Notes: generated by a model not told the origin, from the letters alone. Numbered from the stretch's first letter, positions 34,600 to 46,641 are shown. The stretch is 64,000 bases of DNA from Rhodocollybia butyracea (GCA_015501585.1 JADNRY010000019.1:62001-126000), one strand, 5' to 3'. Numbers and translations: made by a program.

Positions 34600-35592
34600 G
34601 TGAGCTTTGAGGTGTAGGCTCCATCAGACATAAAGTTGAGTGAAATGATGTTATATAAATGTTATAGCAAAAATTTATATGAACTAAACAGCTGAGAGCA
34701 AACACATGGATAAGTTAGACAAGGGAAAACTTTGTACTAGAGCTATGGGCATACCTGAGAGCAAAAACGGACAAGTTAGACAAGGGAAAATTTGTAATGC
34801 TATTGTGGCTCTCAGGTATTTAAATGTAAATAGGAGTAGATGAAATGAAACATGATAAAGAGATGGCTGGGGCCATGAGGGTACGGGACCTGGTACTCAA
34901 ACCAATGGAAAGGAGAGTGGGGTCTGGGTTGTGCGGAGCGTACACTGACCATTGGTGAGTGGAGAAAGGATGATGTATAAATTATCATCACTTACCTCAA
35001 TGATTAGACTCTTGTAAATAAATCTTTAAAACATGAATAAAAGTATTCGGTGTCTTAAAATTTGAAATAGGGGACATCAATACAAATTTTATTGTTAGCG
35101 CCCCACATGCATGGCAATCCCCAGTCAAAACCCACACTGGGCTGATCTGGGCATTTGGCGTATATCTGAGTAGGTCTGTGTCTGTCCGTGTATCAACTGT
35201 GTATAGCTGGCAATTTTTTTTTCAATTCAATCTCAAATCTACTGGTGAGAAATTCATCCAGAATGGTCTCTAAGTTTGAGTTTGCAACTTAAGTACACAG
35301 CAATAATATGACTTTGGCGCTCGCCAGTGAAAAGCCGCACTGGGCTGATCTGGTGCTAAACTGTGCCTGCCTGTGTTTGGTCTATGTACAGCTGGCTAAA
35401 TGTTTTTTCAATTCAATCCCGAATCTATCGGTGGGAATCGAGTTTGCGCAAACTCAAGTCAACTGAACATGCAACCATACTTCAAGCAAGTTGGCACTTG
35501 CAAACATTTTTATCAAGCGGTGAACATGTGACATGATAAAGTTGAAAAAAAAATTCCATTGCTCTTTCATTTGCGCTTTCATTCTCTTCCTC
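34600..35592. other. Repeat-island stretch with a diverged direct repeat
   Basis: No gene seen. Two related blocks, about 35130-35250 and 35318-35440, share CACTGGGCTGATCTGG, AGCTGGC and TTTTTTTCAATTCAATC-type words in order, so they are a diverged tandem copy. AT-rich elsewhere. Confidence 0.45.
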
Positions 35593-35744
35593 TGTAATGC
35601 CTATGGCACGTTCATTGCCATTAGCGCCGATATTACATAATTAGTCTACTCTTATCCTCGTACCACATACTCGTTTTGGTCTATTTCTCTAATAGAACGA
35701 GATCTTGCTCATGGTCTGAGGCATTAAGAGTCAGGGCTCTTACA
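35593..35744 (+). repeat. Left LTR of the short element
   Basis: 152 bp, TGTAATGCC...CTCTTACA, preceded by TCCTC. It carries a 10-11 bp segment absent from the right LTR. Confidence 0.85.
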
Positions 35745-35787
35745 CTTTTTTGAGCAACCTTGTCCTGAATAGGACTATTACAGCAAT

Positions 35788-36822
35788 ATGACCACACAAC
35801 AGCACAACTCAAGCCATGACTCTGTCATGGCTTTGGCTTACTCTTTTCTTTCTCAAATCCTTTCCATGTTCCCTCATGATCCTCTCTCACACATCTCTGG
35901 GATCCTGGACTTCTCCTCCCAGGGAATTCAACAGCTGCTAGTCAACTTTAAGCAGCTCTGGGAACAACATGGTCTTTCAGTGGCTGGTAGGGATTTGGCA
36001 GAGGCAGTGGTGCAGGATTCAACATTAAGATGTTGCTGGGCAGTGAAGGAAGAAGGTTTCCAGGCAGAGGTCTGTTTTCAGATGATAGAGTCTATTAAGA
36101 GACTGGGAGAAGAGTTTGGGATGGAACTGTCCAAATCTCAAACACCACCTCCTGCTCCAAGTTCTCCATCACCTTTGACCGCTCCTACTGCCTCATCACC
36201 AACTCCCACGCTCGCTTCGAACGCATTGAACGCATTGAAATCATCTCCACATGCTCTGACATTGGTTTCACCCTCCAAACACACTTCCCCTTCATTTCGA
36301 CTCCAACCAACCTCAGAGTTTGCACGGGAGGTGGCTGAACTGCGGAAAGCAGGCCGGAAACTCGAAGTATTCATGGATGAACATGTCATGGGGCTCGAAC
36401 ACACAGCTGGCACACCGCCAGCTCGTGTTCATCTCTCAAACACTCCAACCGAGTGTACACCTGTGCCTTATATTGCCCCTGTGACTGCTGTTCCACCAAC
36501 AGGCCTTCGTAAACGTGTCAAACACAATGTGTATGGTGCGTTTGGTTCGCTCTTGCTTTGTTCAAGTTGTTGCCCATCCCAATCTGGTACACTCATGCCA
36601 TCACCCTCACCCACTGAAACTCCCCATCACCATATTTGTGCTCCCAATCAATGCTCCCATTCATGGCGCTGGAGATCTACTGTCTCCAATGTGCCACCAC
36701 CATCTCAATCTGGACTTAGTGTCAGCATCCAGAGAATCCGGCAATTTTCACAGGACACTTTCTCTTCTTCTGCACTTATGGAAATTGCCAGCATACTACA
36801 TCGTACGTTACCTATTAGATGA
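35788..36822 (+). CDS. Gag-like ORF inside the short LTR element
   Basis: A 344-aa uninterrupted frame starting 43 bp after the left LTR. Residues 1-115 are helical (FLSQILSMFPHDPLSHISGI, QMIESIKRLGEEFGMEL), followed by a Pro/Ser/Thr-rich hinge, a charged helix (SEFAREVAELRKAGRKLEVF) and a His/Cys/Pro-rich tail (HHHICAPNQCSHSW). Size and layout suggest a structural (gag-type) protein. No protease, RT or integrase motif is present. Confidence 0.55.
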   Translation: MTTQQHNSSHDSVMALAYSFLSQILSMFPHDPLSHISGILDFSSQGIQQLLVNFKQLWEQHGLSVAGRDLAEAVVQDSTLRCCWAVKEEGFQAEVCFQMIESIKRLGEEFGMELSKSQTPPPAPSSPSPLTAPTASSPTPTLASNALNALKSSPHALTLVSPSKHTSPSFRLQPTSEFAREVAELRKAGRKLEVFMDEHVMGLEHTAGTPPARVHLSNTPTECTPVPYIAPVTAVPPTGLRKRVKHNVYGAFGSLLLCSSCCPSQSGTLMPSPSPTETPHHHICAPNQCSHSWRWRSTVSNVPPPSQSGLSVSIQRIRQFSQDTFSSSALMEIASILHRTLPIR

Positions 36823-36918
36823 CTGTATGTTTCTCTTTGTTATGTTTTCCCTTTTCCATCTTTCTCTTTTGTTTTTTTTTGGGTAAGATGGACCTGTGGG
36901 GTCAATCTAGGGGGCATG

Positions 36919-37060
36919 TGTAACGCCTATGGCACGTTCATTGCCGTTAGCGCCGATATTACATAATTAGTCTACATACCACATACTCGTTTCGGTCTAT
37001 TTCTCTAATAGAACGAGATCTTGCTCATGGTCTGAGGCATTAAGAGTCAGGGCTCTTACA
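36919..37060 (+). repeat. Right LTR of the short element
   Basis: 142 bp, TGTAACGCC...CTCTTACA, followed by the TCCTC target duplication at 37061-37065. Confidence 0.85.
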
Positions 37061-38637
37061 TCCTCTTTACTATCATCTGCAGGTTGTCTGTTTTCAAGAT
37101 GTATTATTCAACAACTCCTCAACCCATTTTGGACTGTATAGACTTAAGAATGGATTCGTTGGGCTGGGTCATTCCCAAGGTGAGCTGTCCTACCTTTCCT
37201 TCAATGAATAATTTATTGAACTATTTTTTTTGATTAGCTCTTGTTGGCCTGTTGACGTTGTGTGCCGGTATGCCACATGCCATTGTTTTCATTAATTTCT
37301 GTGCATTCCAAAAGTGAGCTATCTCAACTTTTTCTTTTGAGCTGGTTAATTGACCAATTCTTTTTAGCTGGCCATCTAAATTTTCCCATGACTATTGTAT
37401 CTAGTGCTCATAACTGTGCCCTTGTATTGCCTTTGTACAGGTGTAATTTATATGTAATCAGTAGTTAAGTTAGTTTGATGTATATGTAGTTACTTTGTAT
37501 GTCATAGTCTAATATGATTCACTCAGACTATCCCAGATGGACCCAGATGAGAACAGCCTAGAGTAATAGTAATATCACATTGTATTTTGTACAGTTCAGG
37601 CCAGATAAACTCATATTATCCCAGAGGAACACAGTTATATACAATACTAAATTTTCACTCTCTGTACGGTTCTTGGCACTTGCCAGATAAACACAGACAA
37701 GAACAGCATGTATGGCTGATATCTGGAATTTCTGGGAAAACAGCTGATCTCGGATGATCACAGCTGGAACATGACTTTTTACTATATCATCTCGGCTCAA
37801 CCCAGTGCAGGTTTTCACTGGGGGCAATCCCTGACTCTGACCAAACTAACTGGCAAAATATGTCTAGACACAACTCAACAAGCATAAGGAACTAGTATAT
37901 ATAGCGTACATAATCAGATTTAGTGTTAAAATTCCGGCAGTCAACGGGTCATTGCACTGTGTAAATGTCCAGAGCCATGCATCCTCTGCACCCAGTAAGG
38001 ATCCAGATCCAGAGTCTGCAAGGTTGGTACGAAACAGTAATAGCAGCTATCAAACACAGTGCAAGCGAGAGAGGTATGTGGTGGCAAGTGGAAAAATCCC
38101 TTAGTCGGCGCTAATGAGTAATTCATGCTTACGTTAAATGAATTGTGGGCGTTCAAATATTTTCTCGGGTCACAAATCTGAAGTACAGAGTCGGGGAGGT
38201 TTAATACACCAAATCATTTCACTCGATACACATACACATCCTCAATGTCGATAGTACTCAGTCTAAGTTAGTAACTGTGTCGAATTGTATCATTTGTACA
38301 ACCACATGGATCATTTACAAACAATATCGTTCAGACTACCCGTCTACCTGTCTCACCATAATCTGTCGCCGTAAGTGATATTGTCGTTGCGTTACTTACC
38401 GCTACCAAACACTGCACCACTGGTGCACCTTAAATATTGGGAATGAAGATATTTCATACTTTGGACTAAGTTATCGTTAATCTTTATCCGAACACCAACC
38501 GAACACATCCAGTCAACGGAATTGAAGTAGATCTGTCTGCCACTACTATTGATCCAATAAAAATAGCAAGCTATGTCGGATGATCCCCAGAGGGGATGGC
38601 TAGTACGCAGAGCGAAGCAAGCCCAAATGGGGGCCTC
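37061..38637. other. Repeat-island stretch, no gene seen
   Basis: AT-rich with only short motif-free frames. The 37600-37820 part contains words such as CACTGGGGGCAATC and GCTGATCTCGG that resemble, in inverted order, the repeats near 35130-35440. Confidence 0.4.
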
Positions 38638-39097
38638 TCATCGAGTTTCTTTCAGCTCTGGGAGACCTCCGGCCCTCGGGGACGAAAAATACATGACCAT
38701 TGCAACACACGCTTTACAGGGGAGCCTCACGGTAACTTCATAGGAAAGGGGGTTTTTGACATGATTGTGATCAGGTTCTTCAATCCATCCATTGTCATAT
38801 GTGACTGCAACGCCTATTTTTTCTCGGAACCACAAGTTTAGACTGTCGGTGAGTGTTTCCGGTGTGGAGCTTTTCTTGGCAGTACTTTCCTTCCCTTGCT
38901 TATCGAGAAAGCGTACAGGTAGAGGATCGTTTTTCTTGCCGTTTTTTGGCTCAGCGTTTGTCTAAACATGCAATTCATAAGTTTGCTATAGCTTGGAGAA
39001 TGGGTCATCCACTTACACCTAGAGGCATTCCGAATACCATGCTTGAACACAGGGCTGAGACAAAAAGGACACCTAGCAAGAAAATGGTGTGTCGCAT
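38638..39097 (-). pseudogene. Small secreted protein paralog (copy B), probably decayed
   Basis: The first exon (39017-39097) encodes MRHTIFLLGVLFVSALCSS..FGMPLG, the same length (81 nt) and signal peptide as copy A, and the donor GTAAGT is kept. The last part (38638 to about 38843) has TYDNGWIEEPDHNHV and YFSS matching VIFDNGW and FSS of copy A. I could not find a middle exon and splice phases that join both without a frame break: the copy-A micro-exon donor is changed. It could still be expressed as a shorter form. Confidence 0.5.
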
Positions 39098-39728
39098 TAT
39101 GAATTAAATGGTGCAGTGGCGAAAGGAAATGGATATGAAGCGTAGTGCTCGGTCTAGACTAGGGATGAAAATCGGTTGGAGTAGGAGGTTTTATGTCGAA
39201 TGTCGAGAGCGATGATGTCCAGCAACAAAGCTCGAGGATGGTACAAACCGGCAGTATGGGAAATCATTTGAACGCAAGACTCCTCTTATATCAGAAGGCC
39301 GCAGATCTGTCCCTGCCTCAATCAGCCTCAATCCCGCAAAGCATGAAGGGGCCGGGGAGAAGGGCCGACTAAGCTAGACTAAGCTAGGCTCTACTCTGCT
39401 CTACTGGGGCCGACTTAAAGATAAGCCGTTTCAGGTTGCTTCCCTGCATTTTCGGTTAAGAATACTCTGAGCCAAATTCGAGGAAATTCTTTATTGGGCG
39501 TCGACCTGCGTCGACACAACAGTCCTGGCGAGTCGAATGTCGTAAGTAGCTGTCTGCTGTAGGTAAATTCAAGGTAAACAGTAAATGGCATGCTACCACC
39601 TCGACATCACACCTATCAATGAATGTAAGCCTGGTAAGGCCCCCCTGGATTTGAGACCCCACCTTTTCTGAAAGGCTTGGCGCTTAATTTAGATAGGGAC
39701 AAAGCGTCCGCGTCAGTGTTCTCACGTC
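39098..39728. other. Intergenic; second copy of the duplicated upstream unit
   Basis: The segment to about 39475 matches 29720-30085 (upstream of secreted-protein copy A). A short simple-sequence stretch with repeated CTAAGCTAG and CTCTACT words is near 39370-39405. The last 250 bp are the promoter region of the cardiolipin synthase gene. Confidence 0.55.
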
Positions 39729-40779
39729 ATGTTTCTCCTTCGCAGCTCCCTGAATGTTCGTTTCCTTAGGACTTCTCGTTTCTCGTCCTCCATCACCTCT
39801 ATCACCCAAGCACCATATAATCATACCTTGCGATCTCCCGTGCTTACCGGTGCACTCCTACTGCGCTCAAACTTCTCTACCGAAGAACCAAAAAGAAAAC
39901 TCGCGCTGCGAGAGAACATTTACACGCTTCCAAACTTTCTAACCGCGTCACGGATATTGGCATGTCCAGTCATCGGGTGGTCTATCCTACAGGGACAATT
40001 TGAGCTCGCGACATCTCTTTTGGTTTATGCGGGGTTTACGGATTTGGTTTGCCGTTCTACGTTTTGACGCGGGGTACATTATTTCTAAAACGAAAGCCAA
40101 AAAGGCCGATGGATGGATAGCTCGTCGTTTCAACATGAACTCTGTGCTGGGTACAATTCTGGATCCTGCGGCAGACAAGGCTTTAATGACCACGCTGACC
40201 GTTACTTTGAGCATGAAGGGCATGTTACCTGGTGTGTAATAACCATGTTTCCTGTTTTCTCGAGTTAAATATATCCTTGTAGTTCCTCTTGCTGTGCTCA
40301 TTCTTGGGAGAGACGTTCTTCTTAGTCTGTCAGCCTTCTACATTCGATACACGTCGCTGCCACCACCAGTAGGCCCAGTTCATTCCCATATAGCCATCAT
40401 TTGCTTATTGGCTCATAGAAAACTTTTTCTCGTTATTGGGACTTTGGAATACCATCTGCAGAAGTACGCCCAACGGAAATCAGCAAGGTATGATTCATTG
40501 TACTTTCTCCGACCTTTTTATTGACTCTTTGTAGCTCAACACAGGCCTTCAACTTCTTTTAATGGGTGCTACAACAATCAGTCCCTTACTCCCCTGGGCT
40601 ATGAACACTCCTCTTACCGGTCTCCAGTAAGTCCTTGAGTTCACGTATCTTCCATTTTTTAAAGTCTTCACAGGTGGATTGTTGCTACGACTACAATATG
40701 GAGCGGTCTTTCGTACGTGTTCTCCCGGGATGGTTATCGAGTGGTCGCAAATCAACGTCAAGATAAACGGACGCCATGA
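39729..40779 (+). CDS. CRD1: Cardiolipin synthase (CDP-alcohol phosphatidyltransferase)
   Basis: Six exons (39729-40046, 40105-40231, 40283-40368, 40419-40487, 40535-40626, 40674-40779), 265 aa, all GT-AG. The N-terminal 60 residues are Arg/Ser-rich and acid-poor (MFLLRSSLNVRFLRTSRFSS), a mitochondrial presequence. The conserved block ENIYTLPNFLTASRI precedes the catalytic motif D-x2-DG-x2-AR...G-x3-D-x3-D, seen as TDLADGWIARRF, then GTILDPAADK, split by the first intron. Later segments are hydrophobic membrane helices. It joins phosphatidylglycerol with CDP-diacylglycerol to make cardiolipin in the mitochondrial inner membrane. Its stop lies 125 bp from the stop of the convergent PACT gene. 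Confidence 0.92.
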
Positions 40780-40904
40780 TGTATGAGGAATTAATATACG
40801 ATAGTGTGCAAATCATAATAATTATACAAGGTTCTACTGATGTACAAAACAAACGCGATGAGTAAATGACAACAGATTATTCAAAAGAGTAATGATCAAG
40901 ATAG

Positions 40905-43900
40905 TCAAGATTTTGTCGACACAGCTGTTCTTCGCTGGTGAACGTCGTCTAGTGCGGCCTCGACAGCCTTTTTGGGCGCGCTCTGTTTTCTCCACTCTTC
41001 GCTTGCTCGCCTGTTGAAAGTCAGTAAGGAACGGACACCGCAAGGTCATACACTAACTTGACGCGAGTAACGAAAATAATTGACCGAACGATGTTCTTGA
41101 ACTTGCGCCTTTTAGAATGAGGCGGAGGAACAATAGGGAATCCAATCCGTGCGATTGCAGCAGATATTGTTTGTTCACTGTCGTTCTTGTGAGTAACGAA
41201 TGGTATGATTCGAAAAGCCATACCTCTTCTCGAACTTGTTCAAGAGCACCAGGAGGTAGTGCTTCTGATACGCCAAATCGAACCGCAGCATTGATTCGCG
41301 AGTAAATTTGGCTTTCAAGTAACGAATTTGCACAATCAGCCCCTTCGATTCCTTGTTATGCTGGATCCTCAAAGCCGAAAGTTGACGGTCATCCCTGTGA
41401 AGCTGGCGATCAGTGAACTGGAATCGATACAAAGCAGTGGAGTAAACAGACAATGCGCAGACATGGTTCTCCAAGTCTTCTCTCGCCTTCAGAGTCTTCG
41501 CCCTCTGTCCCTCCAGTTGCTCGGTCAAAAGGCGAATTTGGGTTTGCGTCTGCTTCTTTGTCCGGTCCGCCCTAGATTGCTCTTCTTGGTGTTTTCTCTC
41601 CAACCTCTCCTTCTCCGCTCGAAGGTTCTTCAAGTCCCGACCAAAAGCCTCTGCATTTTGCCTTACACGTTTCAGATCTGCCTCCAACGCAGCAACCGTT
41701 TGGGCAACATCACTGCGTTCAGCAGCGACTCGAAGCTTCTCAGCTTCGACAATATGAAGTTCTTCTGATCGGTCGGAAAGTGCTTTGCGAAGGTCTTCAA
41801 TCTCCCCTAAATAAAGGTCGAGTTGGTGACGATGTTTGTCATGTGTTGTACGAGAAGCCGCTTCGGTATCAAGGAGCTTATTAGCGTGCTGGAAAGTGTA
41901 TAGATTAAGAGAACAAGTTCGACATAAAATCAAGCGGACATACCTCTGAAACCTCGGAGTACCGCTGCTGGAGGTCTTTATGATCTGCAGCTAGTAAAGC
42001 TCGTTCTTCACGCAGCTGTTCCATTGTTTGAAGATTTTCGGCAACCCTGACTCAAGTAATCTTGCGCGCTGTTCGATGTTGGCATTGACTTGGAGAGGGC
42101 ACAGTCAACGTGGAATCTAACGTTGATAAGAAGAGACTGACCTCTCAACTCTTTCTCTAGTTCTCTATTTTCCTTCTTACATGTTTGCAGTTGATTGCGA
42201 ACATCTTCAATGTCCTGTACCTATAATTAGCGCTTCAAACAAACAGCGAGATCAAGACACCGACCGTTTCTGTACGCTGCAGCTGAACGTAAATCCGCTC
42301 TTTCTCTTTGCTAACACGATTCTGTTCCGTTGACATTGCTCGTAGTCGAGCACGCTCCGCCTTGAGATCACTTTCTAGTTCAGCGATGGTAAGGCGGGCC
42401 ATATCCAGATCCTGTAGTATGCAGATTGGTGTAAAACACAAATGAATGGGACGAGTTTCACGCACCCCTTGAATATCTTGACGCTGTCGACCACTTGCTT
42501 TTTGAGCTTCGGAAGCCTTGGTAGCTTCTTCTTTCGCATCCCGCACTTGAGCATTCAATCGATTTGCGGCATTTTGTAGGGCAGCCTTTTCTCCGAGAAG
42601 CTTGCGTTTTTCATCCTCCCACTGTTTCCTCGTCTCTTGCAGTTGAGAATTGACAGTCCGGAGGTTGGTTCGCAAGGCCTCGCTGGTCTTGGTCGGGGGA
42701 GTGGGAGGTTCCGTGGGTAGCGTGTCGTGCGCGGCCTCGAACATACTACTAATGGGAAAAATAGTTCAACAAAAAGAACACGAAACTATAATCCGACTTT
42801 TTTACCTTTCATCTTCCGCAAGGTGCATCAAGCTACGGACATTGATCTTGGTCAAGCATTTCTGACAGCGCGCGCGCTCTAAACGACAAAGTCTTCGTTC
42901 TTCCCTCCGGGACAAACGACCAATTTGGTCCTCCAACGCCTGATTGTGGAACGTGCATCTTCAAGCTTTTTCGTCAAACCTACGACGCCCAATCCCGCAT
43001 CTTCGAGTTTATCAAGCTTGTCATCGATGCTTTCGTTGGCACTGTCCAATTCCTGTTGTAATCTAGCTATCTCAGCAACAAGCGGAGGTGTAAATGAAGG
43101 ATCGACAGTGTTGTTAAGCCAGGACATCTATACACAGCAAACCAGTCAAGACAACGGGCACACAGAGGTAGTTATCACTTACATCTCGTAGAGGACCACC
43201 GGAGTCTTCGGTCCGCGAAGGGACATGGAGAGTGCACGTCGATGCATGGGAGAAATCCCACTATAGTTGGCAATCTTGCTCGGCGTGTTATACTCTTTCA
43301 TTGTCATCCTCAACGCCTTGATCCTCTCCGACAATGCTTCGTTCTCCTGCTCAAGCATCTCAATTTTGGTATCCTTGGCCTTGTCCACAGCCTTTCGAGC
43401 GGGAGATTGGTTAAGAAGGGTGTTCAATCTAGCAATTTCTTTGGTGGCATCATCAAGTTCATGCTCTAAAGCTTCAATCTCCGCCTCATGAGCAGCAGTC
43501 TGAGCGGCGCTGTTGAAGGGAAGGCGAGAGTGCTCGATGGAGCGAGAGCTGAGTTCCTTTTGACGCTCTTTGTCTCTTTCAAGAGCAGTAAGTTTCCCTT
43601 TGAGAGCAGCCAGCTCGTCCTCGTCTTCAGCCATCTTCTTCTCCGCCGCCTCAAGTGCCTCCTCCAACTGTCGTGCCAGTTCTGCTGCTCTCTCTGTTTC
43701 CTTCACGAGTTGCTCTCCCTTGGTCTCTCTATCCGCATCAAGGTTCCTCAGATGCGCTACATCTGCCTTGGCGTTGGCCAGTTCATCCTCGAGAGATTCA
43801 GACCGGCTGACAGCCGCAGCGGCATCCTCTTCGATCTTCCCTACGAATTCCCTCGTAGCATTCAGCATCTCCTGAGTCCCCTGATGAGCCTTCTCCAATC

Positions 43901-46573
43901 GACTGAACTCCGTTTGCTGAGCCTTGATCTGCTCATCTCTAGACTGAACAACTTTCTGAAGGTCCGCAATGGTGTTCGTCTGTTTCGCAAAATCATGCTC
44001 GAGTCCATCGATAAATTCCTCGGATCGGATTACTTCCTGCTCAAGCGCCTTGATCTGAGAGTTTGCGTTCCTCAAGTCGCCCATGAGATTGCTCACGCGA
44101 TCATTGGCACTTCGAAGTTCACCCCGAGATCCTGGTTATTCGCTAGAGCGCTCTCCGCCTTCGCCGCCCTCGTCGCCGCATCATCTCGTTGAGCCTCAGC
44201 CTCCGTAAGTTTCTTCTCCATCTCGTTCACGCGATCCGATCCTAAAGTCATGGCGTTCTTCGCCTCCTCTTCTGCACTATGCCATTTGGCTTCTAGATCT
44301 CGGACAATGTCTGTAACCCCCCTTTGAACTTCACTCATTCTTTCTTTCCATCGTTCTTTGTCTCGCTGGCGCTCCAGAGCTTCCTGCTCAAGTATTTTCT
44401 CGACTTCCTCCTTTTCCCGCATGCACTGCTCAACCTCATTCTTGAAGGTTTCGACCATCTCCTCCAGCTCTGCCTTCTCCTCCAGCCAGGTTTCGCCGAC
44501 TTCTTCCTGCAGATCACCTAGATTAGAGATAGTACTTTGACGTCGGCTCCCTCCACTTTGACGTCTGGAAGAGGAAGTAGCTGGAGTAGGAGGAATACTG
44601 GTAGAACCAGACTTGCCCTGACTCTCTTCTAGTCTCCGAAGACGCTCTATCAATGTTTCATTTTCCTCTTGAAGCCTCCGATTGAGTCCATGAAGGTATG
44701 TGTTCAACTTCCCTGCATTGAATCGACCAACTTGCCGGGAGCATTCCCACCAAAGCCCATTGCTGGATCAAACGAAGTATTCGCCCGAGGATGGGTAGTC
44801 AGGTCGTGTGATGAGGCTGTAGAGATGAAAGAAGCGCCATTTACAAGCGCTTCCTCGTAAGGTGAGAGCGTTGCCACCGAACGTACGGGAGCGGGTGTGC
44901 TCCACGGCAGGTGCTCGTTGTTGTTGTTATCAGGACGAGCTGTAGTATCTGCTACTTCCCCGATTCTGTCTCTGAAGAGGATGCAACAAAGTTCTGAGCC
45001 AGGGGATGAGAAAATCGACCACTAGCTCTAAACCGAGGACGCGGAGTAGCTCCGGCGAATGCAGCCCTAAATCCCAGGGTGTCTCCTGAACGACGGGAGC
45101 TCGACCTGCCGGTAAAGGTGTCGCGTCCATGACGCTGGGTGTATCAGGAGGAATTCTGCTTCGAGGATGAGAAGTGGGGAACTTCATCCGTGGACGTGTA
45201 GTAGAGTTGATGACAGACAATAAGAAAGAGCGCCTGCGGGTGTGCGGTGTCAACGGTTCATCCAGCGATTCCTCTTCACCGTCTGGCCAGTTTGACTGCC
45301 ATGAGAGCCATCTGCGGAAGTTTCCTCAGGTACAATGAATCGAGCACGAGGGCGAGGAAAGGTGGGGTAGGCGTCGTCATGGATTGTGCCGGAGAAGAGA
45401 AAGCACTCGCGAGGCCTTCTTGAGAGCGTAAGCCTTCGCCCTCACCTGTGCCTGTGATCTTATTAATGTACGGTGTGAGCCCGTCGTCAGTGGAGAAGGT
45501 ATGTTCAGAAGGTCCTTCTTCTTGAAGAGAGATGGATTCCTCTACTGTCCCTTCTTCAGCCTCTGATCCAGAATCAAGTTGTCTAATAGGTGAAATGTGA
45601 ATATCGGTAATGTCCATCGAATGAGTGTCGGACAAGCTATTCTGTTCGTGTTGTTCTACACTTTCTGCGTTTTGCTGGGAGCGGTGAACCAGCATTTGAA
45701 GCAGGTAAAGGAACTGAAGCTCCTTGTATCGGAGATAGGCTTGCTGAGCTGTCCAAACCAACCGATCTCCCACTTCGAGGTGTAGAATTTACAGGAGATG
45801 ATGCGGGAGAAGGGGTAGTTCGCGAAAGAGACGGTGTTCTGGTTCTTTCGAGCAATGGTCGTCGCATTGCAACATGACGAAATTTAGTACTGAATGGCGT
45901 AGACTACACAAGATGTCAGTAAAAGTGTATCCATTAATGAATAGACACTTGCCGGTGCTGAGGACTTCAAGGGCACTTCGTAGTCGATATATGAAGGTTC
46001 TTTGGTACTACGTCCGCGTTCAGGTTCACTATTATATGGTGAGCTGATGGATTCCAAAGCATCGGGCAAAGAAATATCAAGATCCCGCTCTTCTTCTCCT
46101 TCAGTTCTGCACCCAAATTCCTCTGGAGCGCTTTCCTTGCTTCCCAAAAGATCATCCGAGGTCGGCTGATAGTCACTTTCGTCTTCGAAGTTGTCCTCTG
46201 GAAGCGGGGGAATAGCGCTTATGTCAAAGCTATCTGAATAACTTGGGCGAGTTGATTGCGCTCGTGAGACACTAGAATACACCAATGAAGATCTCGCCGA
46301 GCGAGCAAGAGAGTTTGCGAAGCGAGTTGTGCTGTTGGTGCTAGAACTGGGACGGATTGTGGAAGCTGCTGGGGTTGAATGTATTGGTGAGTCTGGCTGC
46401 CCAAAACTTCGTTCGTCTCTAGTGTCATGATTTTGTTCTGGATTTTCGGTATAGTTGGATATTTCTGCAGAGTCATCGAAGCCTGGTACAGAAGGCAACG
46501 AAGGCATATCTCGACTTCCTTCTGCTTCTATTCTTCTCCAGATTCTCGATGGAGTTTCCAGTAAGGACGCCAT
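40905..46573 (-). CDS. PACT-domain coiled-coil protein (spindle pole body / pericentrin-like), frame broken
   Basis: About 13 exons encode roughly 1750 aa once frame breaks are bridged. The start at 46573 (MASLLETPSRIWRRIEAEG) opens a Ser-rich disordered N-terminus (to about residue 600, including RRRSFLLSVINSTTRPRMKF). A long coiled coil follows (from GKLNTYLHGLNRRLQEENE). Near the C-terminus GLIVQIRYLKAKFTRE and DLAYQKHYLLVLLNKFE, then AAIARIGFPIVPPP, match the PACT centrosome-targeting domain. Such proteins tether gamma-tubulin complexes at the spindle pole body. The first intron uses GC (GCAAGT, 45952). One-base shifts, mostly missing a base in a short homopolymer, occur near 45066, 44960, 44732, 44125, 42936 and 42047. 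No introns can explain them. This is either residual assembly error or a decaying allele. Confidence 0.78.
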
Positions 46574-46635
46574 TTTGGCAACGCGTTCGTGGGTGTTGAA
46601 CTTGGGGAAGAAAGGTTGGCGCGTCAAACGGATAC

Positions 46636-46641
46636 CACGTG
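46636..46641. promoter_or_regulatory. E-box (CACGTG) in the PACT/NOP14 divergent promoter
   Basis: A palindromic CACGTG lies centrally in the 116-bp gap between two divergently transcribed genes. CACGTG is the classic site of bHLH factors such as Cbf1. Its position makes it a candidate shared element; use is unproven. Confidence 0.4.

Larger units (their letters stand above)
35593..37060 (+). mobile_element. Complete short LTR retroelement (1468 bp)
   Basis: LTRs at 35593-35744 (152 bp) and 36919-37060 (142 bp) both begin TGTAA and end TTACA (TG...CA). They match closely except for a 10-11 bp indel around TCTTATCCTCG in the left copy. The element is flanked by TCCTC on both sides (35588-35592 and 37061-37065), a 5-bp target duplication. 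A purine-rich stretch (AGGGGGCA) just before the right LTR fits a polypurine tract. The internal region carries one 344-aa ORF and no reverse transcriptase, so the element must be non-autonomous. Confidence 0.85.

Noticed and set aside
43488..44192. 234-aa plus-strand frame opposite the PACT gene
   Set aside because: It is the antisense of a heptad-rich coiled coil, which leaves long open frames on the other strand; no motif, start context or splice signals.
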